Below, in pieces: positions 18,549 through 25,916 of a stretch of DNA of 64,000 nt. The position numbers and the translations under genes were made by a program. Positions within the stretch are counted from its first letter, which is position 1. Each line of letters begins with the position of its first letter. Source of the stretch: Polyangium sp. 15x6 (GTDB lineage Bacteria; Myxococcota_A; Polyangia; Polyangiales; Polyangiaceae); contig NZ_JASBQE010000010.1 of NCBI RefSeq assembly GCF_029960785.1, forward strand, positions 124,001 through 188,000. Reading direction: 5' to 3'. Below the pieces are notes generated by a model. It worked only from the letters and a program-made list of their open reading frames with translations. It searched no databases and had not been told where the DNA came from.

Positions 18549-18673
18549 GCCAGGATAGCTCAGGGGTAGAGCGCGAAAAACACCTTGGTCGATATTCTCC
18601 GGCGACGGCAGTGATGATCAGGGTTACTCCGCTGTCAACGGCGAGGCCGCGGGTTCGAGTCCCGCTCCTGGCG
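18549..18673 (+). ncRNA. Candidate tRNA-mimic Y RNA, copy YA3 (diverged)
   Basis: A diverged 125-nt relative of YA1/YA2 that gives covariation evidence. Acceptor GCCAGGA/UCCUGGC now ends in G1-C72. The Ro stem is CCUUGGUC/GAUCAGGG, with a C-G pair replaced by U-A. The anticodon-like arm is CUCCG-CUGUCAA-CGGCG: two pairs change in a compensated way (U-A to C-G, C-G to G-C) and the U-C mismatch at the second position is kept. CCG-GCGA-CGG and CAGUGAU are unchanged. The other loop strand is GAUAUUCU. T arm GCGGG-UUCGAGU-CCCGC. No own promoter is seen, so it should be read from the cluster 2 promoter. Confidence 0.82.
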
Positions 18674-18699
18674 CTTGGAAGGCTCGGAAGGAGCTTTCT

Positions 18700-18730
18700 G
18701 CCCGATCCCCGAGAATGGGGATCGGGCTTT
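18700..18730 (+). terminator. Terminator of Y-RNA cluster 2
   Basis: GCCCGATCCCC and GGGGATCGGGC form an 11-bp perfect stem with a 6-nt loop, followed by TTT and a T-rich stretch. It lies 26 bases after YA3. Confidence 0.75.
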
Positions 18731-18751
18731 GCTGTTTCGAAGGGAAGCCCC

Positions 18752-19267
18752 TCAGAGGACTTTCCTCATTCGAATCATCTCCTCACCGAAGCCCTGCCGC
18801 ACATAAAGCGCGCGAGCGCGCGTGTTCGCGGGCCACACGTGGAGCGTCAACGCTGACAGCCCGCGGTCCCGCGCCCAATCTTCCGCCGCGGCCATGAGCG
18901 CGCCCCCCACGCCCTTCCCCTCATGCCCCGGCACCGTCGCGAGATCCTCGACGTGGCCCACCGGCTGCTGCGTGAAAGGGTCCACAGCCGTCCTCACCCA
19001 CACGAAGCCAATCGCCTCGCCGGCTGCCGTTTCCGCGATCAGCACGACCTCGCCCGGGATCGTTTGCAGCGGTGTCTCGGACAATGCCTGCCGCTCGAGC
19101 AGCGCCGCCGCGGTCTCGCGCTGGCGAAAGGCGAGCTCCTCGAGCGTGTACCACGCAGGAAAGCCGACACTCGTCGAGCGCTCGAAGAGGGCGAGCACGA
19201 GCCCGCGTTCGGCTTGGTTTTCGATTCGGAGAGGACGAATGGTCACGTCTGCCATGGGCTGAGCCAT
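18752..19267 (-). CDS. GNAT-family N-acetyltransferase
   Basis: A 171-residue GNAT enzyme. The acetyl-CoA loop is visible in VEDLATVPGHEGKGVGGALMAAAEDWARDRG (the R/Q-x-x-G-x-G/A element as HEGKGVGG), and the C-terminal ANTRARALYVRQGFGEEMIRM is the usual last strand-helix unit. Substrate unknown. Two in-frame ATGs, 19267 and 19255, are possible; neither has a strong ribosome site. Confidence 0.85.
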   Translation of the reverse strand: MAQPMADVTIRPLRIENQAERGLVLALFERSTSVGFPAWYTLEELAFRQRETAAALLERQALSETPLQTIPGEVVLIAETAAGEAIGFVWVRTAVDPFTQQPVGHVEDLATVPGHEGKGVGGALMAAAEDWARDRGLSALTLHVWPANTRARALYVRQGFGEEMIRMRKVL

Positions 19268-19338
19268 GCCGCCACGATACAACGTCGTGGGTGGGGTTTG
19301 GCAAGGCCGACGGCGAGGGGGACCGGAAGGAGCCGCCG

Positions 19339-19953
19339 TTACGGCCGCGTCGTGGCGATCGGCCCGCGGAGCGCGGCCCCCGCGCCGAGACCGATCAAGA
19401 TCATCGACGTCCCGCCGAGCAGCAAATCGATCCCGACCAGCATACCGAGCGCCCAGGCGGCCGTGCTCGGCCAGCCGACGCCAATCAGCACACCGAGCGC
19501 CAGGGAGATGATGCCGTCGAAAAAGAGCCATCCCCAGGCGGGGATCCGGCGGTTCTGCACGGCCCGTATGATCTTGACCACGCCATTGGCCGCGAAGAAG
19601 GCCGCGAGCGTGAGCGTCAGGGTAAGCGTGCCCGTCAGCGGGAAAGCCGCGACGAGCGCGCCGGCGACCACGAGCAGCGCCGAGCCCACGAGCGACCAGC
19701 CGGCGCCTTTCCAGCCGCGATTGCGGACCGCGTGAAACCCCTGGAAGATGCCGGCGATCACCATGACCCAGCCGATCACGACCGCCGTGGCCACCGAGGC
19801 GATCACGGGCATGAGGAGCAAGAGAACACCGAACACCATGAAAGCCACGCCGAGCCCGAAAAACCACGCGCGGTTTTTCCGCACCACATCCTCGATCTGC
19901 CCGACCACCGTTATGCGGGTCGTGTCGACCGGCCCTTCCGGAGGTTGCGTCAT
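19339..19953 (-). CDS. HdeD-family membrane protein
   Basis: A 204-residue protein with six hydrophobic segments arranged as three pairs (FFGLGVAFMVFGVLLLLMP, ATAVVIGWVMVIAGIFQG, and so on), the DUF308/HdeD pattern. HdeD proteins are linked to acid resistance in enterobacteria; the role here is unknown. AAAAGGAGG lies ~8 nt upstream of the ATG at 19951-19953 and decides the start over an earlier in-frame codon. Confidence 0.83.
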   Translation of the reverse strand: MTQPPEGPVDTTRITVVGQIEDVVRKNRAWFFGLGVAFMVFGVLLLLMPVIASVATAVVIGWVMVIAGIFQGFHAVRNRGWKGAGWSLVGSALLVVAGALVAAFPLTGTLTLTLTLAAFFAANGVVKIIRAVQNRRIPAWGWLFFDGIISLALGVLIGVGWPSTAAWALGMLVGIDLLLGGTSMILIGLGAGAALRGPIATTRP

Positions 19954-20077
19954 GGGAGTACCCTCCTTTTCCTGCGCGGAACAGGGTGCCATCCTCGGCG
20001 GGTGTCAAGGAGGTGGGCGCGCGTGAGGCGGCCCGGGCGATCGCAATGGCGTGCAGACGCTCGCGAGGCGAGCCGGC

Positions 20078-21031
20078 TCAGGGCCCCGGAGGCGGCCCGC
20101 CGCCCGGGCCTCCCATTCCACCCGGCGCCTGGCACAAGGCATTCGCGAGCGAGGAGCGAATCACGAGCGTCTTCCACGCGAGCAGCGCGCCGTCCGACAT
20201 CTTCTTCGTCTGGAGCGTGTAATCGGCGGCGGCGTCGGCCGCGATCACCGTGTCGTTCTCGTTCGTCGTGTCGCGCGCGCCGCGGTCCTTGTAAATCGGC
20301 TGCGTCGCGATGATCTCGTCGCTGAGATCGTCCGGGAAGAAGAGCTGGGACGTGACGTATTCGTTTCCGCCGACGCGCACCGTGAAGTGGATGTGGATCG
20401 TCCGGCTCGAATACCAGCCCGGGAAGCACGAATCGAAATCGACACGGCCGCTCGCGTCCGTGGTCTGCACGCCGCGGAACCAGCGGGCCGCGAGGGCCTC
20501 CGCGTCGTTGCCCGTGCACATCTCCACGGAGTCGTCGCCCGAATAGAGGCCCGTGGCGGACGTGTGCCAGACGTCGACCTCCGCGCCCTCGACCGGCTTG
20601 CACGACTCGTCGACGACACGCAGCGCGAGCCGCATCGGCAGGCCCGCCGATCCCTCGCTGATGTCTTTCCGGACGACCGTCTCGGCATAACAAGGCCCGA
20701 GCGTCATGGCGCAGACGAGCGCACACGTCGCGCCCGGATCGTCGGTGAACGGATCCGCGTAATCGCCGGACATCGAGGCTGTGCCGCCCGTGGCCCATTC
20801 GCCATTTCCGGCGCCGCCCGTGCCGCCGCTGCCACCCGCGCCTCCGGATCCGCCGGCGCCGCCGGCGCCGCCCGACCCGCCCGTCCCGCCGGAGCCGGTG
20901 TTTTCATTCGTTCCACCGCAACCGACGAACGCTGCGAGCGGCGCGGCGCAGAGGGCCGTGCCAATGCCGCGGAGCACGGATCGGCGCGTGATGGTTTCCT
21001 GGGAGCGGTCCTTCTTCGTATGGCGAGGCAT
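20078..21031 (-). CDS. Exported intradiol dioxygenase-like protein
   Basis: A 317-residue protein. The N-terminus has twin Arg and a hydrophobic stretch (TRRSVLRGIGTALCAAPLAAF) ending in VGCGG, so it is likely a Tat-exported lipoprotein. A Gly-Ser-Ala-Thr linker follows (about residues 46-76). The catalytic domain shows the intradiol iron ligands: Tyr in LGPCYAETVVRKD, Tyr and two His in WYSSRTIHIHFTV. Known relatives cleave catechols between the hydroxyls using Fe(III); the substrate of exported forms is unclear. AGGAGG precedes the ATG. Confidence 0.85.
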   Translation of the reverse strand: MPRHTKKDRSQETITRRSVLRGIGTALCAAPLAAFVGCGGTNENTGSGGTGGSGGAGGAGGSGGAGGSGGTGGAGNGEWATGGTASMSGDYADPFTDDPGATCALVCAMTLGPCYAETVVRKDISEGSAGLPMRLALRVVDESCKPVEGAEVDVWHTSATGLYSGDDSVEMCTGNDAEALAARWFRGVQTTDASGRVDFDSCFPGWYSSRTIHIHFTVRVGGNEYVTSQLFFPDDLSDEIIATQPIYKDRGARDTTNENDTVIAADAAADYTLQTKKMSDGALLAWKTLVIRSSLANALCQAPGGMGGPGGGPPPGP

Positions 21032-21158
21032 GCGCGTTCCTCCTGGACTGGTATGTAGATCCGAAATCTTACGAATTCCTTACGTGCCGGGACACGCCTT
21101 CCGTCCTCGGCTACGATGGGGCTCGCGCCGCCGGCGAAAGCGATCCACAAGAGGGACC

Positions 21159-21830
21159 ATGGGGAAGAGGGTGCTCGTCATCGAGGACGATCAAGAGCTA
21201 GGCGCGCAGATCGTCAAGCGACTCCGCGACGCCGGCTACGAGCCGACCTGGTGGAAGGAGGGGCGGCGTTTGTCTCGAGAGACCCTGCCCGATGTCGACC
21301 TCGTCGTGCTCGATCTGATGCTGCCCGGAACGTACGGAATGGACATCCTGAAGGACCTGCGCGTGTTCTCCGAGGTGCCGGTGCTCGTGCTCAGCGCGCG
21401 CAACGATACGGCCGACAAGGTCCGCGCGCTCCGGCTCGGCGCCGACGACTACATGACGAAACCATTCTGGCCCGAGGAGCTCGTCGAGCGCGTACGGGCG
21501 CGCCTGCGCAGGCCCACGCTCGGGCGCGGGGACGTCGTCGAGGTCGGCGCGCTCCGGATCGAGCGCGGGCGGCGCGAGGTCTCCGTGCGCGGCGAACGTG
21601 TGGAGCTCACGCGGCTCGAATTCGAGTTCCTCGCGGCGCTCGCCGAGCGGCCGGGTGAGGCCATGACGCGCAGCTCGCTCGCCGCGCGCGTGCTCGATCC
21701 GGAGCGCGACGGGACCGAGCGGACGCTCGACGTGCACGTCTCGAGGTTGCGCAAGAAGCTCGGGCGCGGCGCGTTCGTCGAGACGGTGTGGGGGATCGGC
21801 TATCGGCTGGGCGACGGGCGCGACGAATGA
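21159..21830 (+). CDS. OmpR/PhoB-family response regulator
   Basis: A 223-residue regulator. Receiver: acidic pair in VIEDDQE, phosphoacceptor Asp52 in VVLDLMLPG, Lys101 in YMTKPFWPEE. C-terminal winged helix: VELTRLEFEFLAALAERPGEAMTRSSLA and TLDVHVSRLRKKLG. GAGGGACC is directly upstream of the ATG. It overlaps the next gene, a histidine kinase, by 4 bases (ATGA), so the two form a two-component pair. Confidence 0.93.
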   Translation: MGKRVLVIEDDQELGAQIVKRLRDAGYEPTWWKEGRRLSRETLPDVDLVVLDLMLPGTYGMDILKDLRVFSEVPVLVLSARNDTADKVRALRLGADDYMTKPFWPEELVERVRARLRRPTLGRGDVVEVGALRIERGRREVSVRGERVELTRLEFEFLAALAERPGEAMTRSSLAARVLDPERDGTERTLDVHVSRLRKKLGRGAFVETVWGIGYRLGDGRDE

Positions 21831-23257
21831 AGCTTCGGGCGCGACTCGCGGTCGCCACCATTCTGGTGATGGTCCCGATGACGTTCGCCTTGTTCTGGTA
21901 CGACGGAGCGGCGAGGCATCGGGCCGCGGAGCAGAAGCTCACGGAATTCGTGCTCGGGCAAATGCCCACGGCGCGCGAGGCGTGCGAGGCCGCCCCGTCG
22001 TCGTTCGGGGGCGAACTGCGGCCGAGCCTGCCTCCGGGGCCTCCGCGCGGCGCTCGTCCTCCGCCGGGGCCTCCGCGGCCCCACGGCGCGCGGCCCGCGG
22101 TCGTGCATGCCTACGACGAATCGCTTCATTCGGCGAACCCCGACGCGCCCGTGATCCCCGAGGCGCTCGCGCGCGCCATCCACGAGCAAGACGTCGCCAT
22201 TGCATCGTATGTCTTGCCAACCTCTTCGGTCGAGCTCCTTGCGCGCATGCCCTGGGGCACGGGCCCGTGCGCGTACGTGCTCGCCCGCGGGACGACCGAT
22301 CCGACCTGGGGCGCGGTGCTCCCCGAATCGAACATCTGGCTCCTGCCCACGGTGGCCGTCTTCGCGGCCATGCTCCTCGCCCTGGGCCCGGTGGTCCGGC
22401 GCATTCGCAAGCTCACCGAGGCCGTCCTGCGCTCGGCGTCGGCCACGTACGCGGACGCCGTCCTGATCGAGGGCGACGACGAGATCGGCGTGCTCGCGCG
22501 AGCCTTCAATGCGGCGGGCCGCGAGATTCGATCCCAGCTCGAAGAGAAGGACCGGCGCGAGCAGGCGCTCCGCCATTTCCTGGCCAACACGACGCACGAC
22601 GTGATGATCCCGCTGACGGTGCTGCAGGGTCACCTCGCGACCTTGCGCGAGGACGCGGCCGCGGGAAAACCCGTCGACGTCGGCGCGCTCGTCTCGGCGA
22701 TGGACGAGGCGCATTACATGGCGTCGCTCGTGCACAACCTCGCGGCCACGGCGCGGCTCGAAGCGGCCGACGTAACGCTCCAGCGGTGCGAGGTCGATCT
22801 CGAAGCGCTCGTGAAGCGGGTCGTCGGCCGGCACAGGCCCATTGCGAAACAGCTCGGGGTATCGATCGAGACCGCCGTCCCCGGAGAGCCCGTCACCGTC
22901 TCGGCGGACGTGACGCTCCTCGAACAGGCGATCAGCAACGTCACCTACAACGCCGTCCGTTACAATCGCCCCGGCGGCCACGTCGCGGTCATCCTGGATC
23001 GCGTCGCGAACGAGCTTTTTCGATTGCGCGTGGTCGACGACGGCCCCGGCATCCCGGAGGCCGAGCTTTCACGGCTCGCGGAGCGCGGCTTTCGTGGCAA
23101 CGAGGCGCGCTCGCGTGCTCCGGACGGACAGGGGCTCGGGCTCCACATCACGTACCGCGCCGCGAAGCTGCACGGCTTCCGGCTGACGCTCCGGCCGTCC
23201 GAGTATGGCGGCCTCGAGGTCGAGCTCGAAGGCGAGCTCGATGCTCCTGTAGGATAA
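21827..23257 (+). CDS. Membrane sensor histidine kinase
   Basis: A 476-residue kinase. TM1 at about 8-25, a Pro-rich periplasmic segment (PSLPPGPPRGARPPPGPPRP), and TM2 at about 170-190 (NIWLLPTVAVFAAMLLALGPVV). HAMP-like and helical linker, then the phosphorylatable His257 in NTTHDVMIPLTVLQ (less canonical than HELRTP). The ATPase domain has SNVTYNAVRYNRP (N box), DDGPGIPEAEL and GQGLGLHITYRAAKLHG. It pairs with the upstream response regulator. Its TAA stop lies inside the GGATAA half of the activator site for the YB3-rsr promoter. Confidence 0.9.
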   Translation: MKLRARLAVATILVMVPMTFALFWYDGAARHRAAEQKLTEFVLGQMPTAREACEAAPSSFGGELRPSLPPGPPRGARPPPGPPRPHGARPAVVHAYDESLHSANPDAPVIPEALARAIHEQDVAIASYVLPTSSVELLARMPWGTGPCAYVLARGTTDPTWGAVLPESNIWLLPTVAVFAAMLLALGPVVRRIRKLTEAVLRSASATYADAVLIEGDDEIGVLARAFNAAGREIRSQLEEKDRREQALRHFLANTTHDVMIPLTVLQGHLATLREDAAAGKPVDVGALVSAMDEAHYMASLVHNLAATARLEAADVTLQRCEVDLEALVKRVVGRHRPIAKQLGVSIETAVPGEPVTVSADVTLLEQAISNVTYNAVRYNRPGGHVAVILDRVANELFRLRVVDDGPGIPEAELSRLAERGFRGNEARSRAPDGQGLGLHITYRAAKLHGFRLTLRPSEYGGLEVELEGELDAPVG

Positions 23258-23267
23258 ATCTTTATCC
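23252..23267 (+). promoter_or_regulatory. Inverted-repeat activator site upstream of the YB3-rsr unit
   Basis: GGATAAATCTTTATCC is a perfect 7-2-7 inverted repeat (GGATAAA/TTTATCC) centred ~105 bp upstream of the -24 GG of the sigma-54 promoter at 23362. This is the same motif and distance as at the two Y-RNA clusters. It overlaps the stop codon of the histidine kinase gene. Confidence 0.65.
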
Positions 23268-23361
23268 CATCGTCTACGCGCTGCGCTCCGCTACCCTCCC
23301 CGGCCGGCCGCATCCTCACGAAACCCGCACGAACGCCGGCCTCTCCGGGCCCCGCGGTGCG

Positions 23362-23378
23362 CTGGCACGACCGCTGCA
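23362..23378 (+). promoter_or_regulatory. Sigma-54 promoter of the YB3-rsr unit
   Basis: CTGGCACGACCGCTGCA fits YTGGCACG-N4-TTGCW with one deviation (C before TGC) and correct 10-nt GG-GC spacing. Predicted start near 23389, about 30 nt upstream of YB3. Confidence 0.85.
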
Positions 23379-23418
23379 ATGCCCTCTCCCCGAGCACCCT
23401 CCTCGCGAGGGCCGCTCC

Positions 23419-23512
23419 CCCGAGCCCCGGGCAGTGAGGGCGGCGGTTCCTTCGATTTCAACGAAACAAACCCGCCGCCCATGGTCCTCCCGGGCTCCTC
23501 GGGCGTTTTTTT
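23419..23512 (+). ncRNA. Candidate simple Y RNA, copy YB3, with terminator, upstream of rsr
   Basis: Same fold as YB1 with much sequence change. Terminal stem CCCGAG/CUCGGG then CCCGGG/CCCGGG with small bulges; internal loop CAGUGA / AUGGUCCU; upper stem GGGCGGCGG/CCGCCGCCC (9 perfect pairs, replacing the shorter stem of YB1); distal hairpin UUCG-AUUUCAA-CGAA. The terminal stem is followed by seven T (23506-23512), a strong Rho-independent terminator shape placed 44 bases before the rsr ATG. Expression of rsr would need read-through or another promoter. Confidence 0.8.
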
Positions 23513-23556
23513 CGATCCACGCGGCGCGTGCCGCGCGGAGAACCGGTAGGTTCGTC

Positions 23557-25191
23557 ATGGCGTTTTTCAGCTTCATCAAGAAGGAGAAGGCTCGCGCGAA
23601 GGCAGCGTCGCAGACGCCCCCGGCCTCGGGGCACCTGAATTTCATGGCCGGCGTGTCGTACGACCTCTCGTCGCCGCTCCTGCGCCTCCGCCTCGCGGCG
23701 TCGACGTGCTTCTTCGGCGAGCCGATGTATTACCATCGTGACGAGAAGGACGCGCGTCCCGTGAAGGCCGCGGCGAGCTCGTGCCGGCTGTCGAACAAGG
23801 AGGTCGATTATCTGCGCGCGACGCTCGACGCGGTCGACCCGCAGGCGTGGCGCAAGATGTCGCCCGCGGAGCTCATCGAGAGCGCGATCGACGAGGCGCT
23901 CGATCACGACGCCGAGGCGACGCTCGAGGAGGCGGCGCGATTGCGCAACGAGGAGCATATCCGCACGACGCCGCAGGTCATCCTCGTGCGCGCGGCGAAC
24001 CACCGCGCCGTGAAGGGCACGGGCCTCGTGCGCAAGTATGCGCCGCGCATCGTGAAGCGCGCGGACGAGCCGGCGGTCGGCCTCGCGTACCAGATGTTCC
24101 GGTACGGCAAGCCGATCCCGAATGCGCTGAAGAAGGCGTGGCGTGACGCGATCACGCGCTTCGATACGTACGGGCTCGCGAAGTACCGGCTCGAGGACCA
24201 CGCGGCGAAGACCGTGGACGTCGTGAACCTCGTGCACCCGAAGAGCGAGGCGGTTCATAAGCTCGTGAAGGGCGAGGCGAAGAACACGGGCCGCACGTGG
24301 GAGGCGATCGTGAGCGCGCGCGGCTCGAACCGCACGGCGTGGAAGAAGGCGATGGCGGTCATGGGCCACATGGCGATGCTGCGGAATCTCCGCAACATGC
24401 TGGAGGCGGGTATCAAGGCGGATGAGATCGTTCCGTCGCTCCTCGCGGGCGCGAAGGACGGCAAGCAATTGCCTTTCCGCTACTTCTCGGCCTACAAGGC
24501 CGTGGAGAACAAGGCGCCGGGGCCGCTGCTCGACGCGATCGAGAAGTGCCTCGTCACGTCGCTCGGTGAATTGCCCCATTTCCGCGGCCGCGTGATGGTG
24601 CTCGCGGACAACAGCGGCTCGGCGCAGGGGACGACGACGAGCGCGATGGGCACGATGAAGGTCTCGACGATCGGCAACCTGACGGGCGTGCTCGCGGGTA
24701 TGCGCGCGGACGAGGGTCACCTCGGCGTGTTCGGTGACAAGCTGGAGACGTTCGCGATCCGCAAGGGCGCGTCGATCTTCGATCAATTGAAGCGCGCCGA
24801 GGGGCTCGCGAAGGACATCGGTCAGTCCACGGAGAATGGTATCTGGCTCTTCCTCGACCGGGCGATCCGGATGAAGGAGCACTGGGACTCGATCTTCGTG
24901 ATGAGCGACATGCAGGCGGGCCACGGCGGGCTGTACGGTACGAACAAGGCGCATTACCGCGAGTACGGCTGGGGCGCGGGCGGGCAATACATCGACGTGG
25001 CGAAGCTCGTGTCGACGTATCGCAAGCGCGTGAACCCGAACGTGAAGGTGTTCTTGGTGCAGATCGCGGGCTACAAGGACACGCTCGTGCCGGAGTTCTA
25101 CGACCGTACGTACATCCTCGGCGGCTGGGGCGAGGGCCTGCTCCGCTTCGCCGCGGAGATGGAAAAGGCCTCCTCCGGGAAGGCGGCGTGA
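23557..25191 (+). CDS. rsr: Ro60 orthologue Rsr (TROVE and vWA domains)
   Basis: A 544-residue Ro60 family protein. Residues ~25-340 are the helical TROVE ring (HLNFMAGVSYDLSSPLLRLRLAASTCFFGE, VDYLRATLDAVDP, TGLVRKYAPRIVKRADEPA, NGIWLFLDRA further on). A vWA domain follows, with an intact MIDAS sequence DNSGS at 351-355 (VLADNSGSAQG) and VMSDMQAG. In bacteria Rsr binds Y RNAs and can work with PNPase in RNA decay or rRNA maturation. The ATG at 23557 is chosen because the frame upstream is the Y-RNA leader. The adjacent Y RNA and the sigma-54 promoter with activator site tie it to rtcBA and rtcR. Confidence 0.95.
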   Translation: MAFFSFIKKEKARAKAASQTPPASGHLNFMAGVSYDLSSPLLRLRLAASTCFFGEPMYYHRDEKDARPVKAAASSCRLSNKEVDYLRATLDAVDPQAWRKMSPAELIESAIDEALDHDAEATLEEAARLRNEEHIRTTPQVILVRAANHRAVKGTGLVRKYAPRIVKRADEPAVGLAYQMFRYGKPIPNALKKAWRDAITRFDTYGLAKYRLEDHAAKTVDVVNLVHPKSEAVHKLVKGEAKNTGRTWEAIVSARGSNRTAWKKAMAVMGHMAMLRNLRNMLEAGIKADEIVPSLLAGAKDGKQLPFRYFSAYKAVENKAPGPLLDAIEKCLVTSLGELPHFRGRVMVLADNSGSAQGTTTSAMGTMKVSTIGNLTGVLAGMRADEGHLGVFGDKLETFAIRKGASIFDQLKRAEGLAKDIGQSTENGIWLFLDRAIRMKEHWDSIFVMSDMQAGHGGLYGTNKAHYREYGWGAGGQYIDVAKLVSTYRKRVNPNVKVFLVQIAGYKDTLVPEFYDRTYILGGWGEGLLRFAAEMEKASSGKAA

Positions 25192-25247
25192 TCGCGGGGG
25201 CGGGGCGCATCTTGTGCCTCGCCCCCTGATCTGCTCTCCTCTTTCGC

Positions 25248-25913
25248 ATGGCTCCTCCGCAGGATCGAAGCTGCTACGTCCTCGAGCTCTCGGTCGGGCC
25301 CGGCGGTTCTCGCTGGGCCGAGCTCCACGCCTATTCCAATCTCGATCACATCCGCGCGTGCCTCGACGTCTTCCTCGAGAATGGCGGCGGAATGAGCGCG
25401 TACCACGCGATCTGGTATGGCGCGACGCTCGGTATCTGGACGGTCCAGCGTGGAAACGTGGTGGGCTTCCTCGACCTGCATTCCTTCCTTCAGGTTCGCC
25501 TCGGCGACGGACCTGCCGTGCCGCTTTCGGACACGGCTGCCGCGCGAGCCCTCGTATACGAGAGGCGCCGGCAGCGTTATCTCGACGATGGCGAGGACGA
25601 GGAGGACATCCCCGGCGAGGACGACCACGACGATGACGATTGGAACACATACGAGGCGATGACGTTGGCGGTCGATTGGGGCGCCGTCACCCCGCGCCTG
25701 CCCGCCCTCGAACCGCCGAGCCTCGCCCCTGGCGAGCGCGCGAAGCTCGATTACAGCAAGTGGAGGAAGTCGCCGAAACGCATGTATGCCGGTGAGGGGA
25801 GCATCCGGTTCGGTTCGTACGATCCCGAGAACGGCGAGCGGCTCGATCCCCCCTTCAAGATCGAGATGCCCGAGCCGGGCGACGAGGAAGAAGACGAGGA
25901 TGACGACGATTGA
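25248..25913 (+). CDS. Acidic protein of unknown function
   Basis: A 221-residue soluble protein. The first ~100 residues look folded (CYVLELSVGPGGSRWAELHAYSNL, WYGATLGIWTVQRGNVVGFLDLHSFLQV). The rest has acidic stretches (DDGEDEEDIPGEDDHDDDDW) and ends in EEEDEDDDD. It starts 56 bases after rsr on the same strand, so cotranscription is possible. I do not recognise a family. Confidence 0.6.
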   Translation: MAPPQDRSCYVLELSVGPGGSRWAELHAYSNLDHIRACLDVFLENGGGMSAYHAIWYGATLGIWTVQRGNVVGFLDLHSFLQVRLGDGPAVPLSDTAAARALVYERRRQRYLDDGEDEEDIPGEDDHDDDDWNTYEAMTLAVDWGAVTPRLPALEPPSLAPGERAKLDYSKWRKSPKRMYAGEGSIRFGSYDPENGERLDPPFKIEMPEPGDEEEDEDDDD

Positions 25914-25916
25914 GCG

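Noticed and set aside
20805-20920. Short GC-rich tandem repeats
   Set aside because: They encode the Gly/Ser/Ala linker of the dioxygenase-like protein and are explained by coding.
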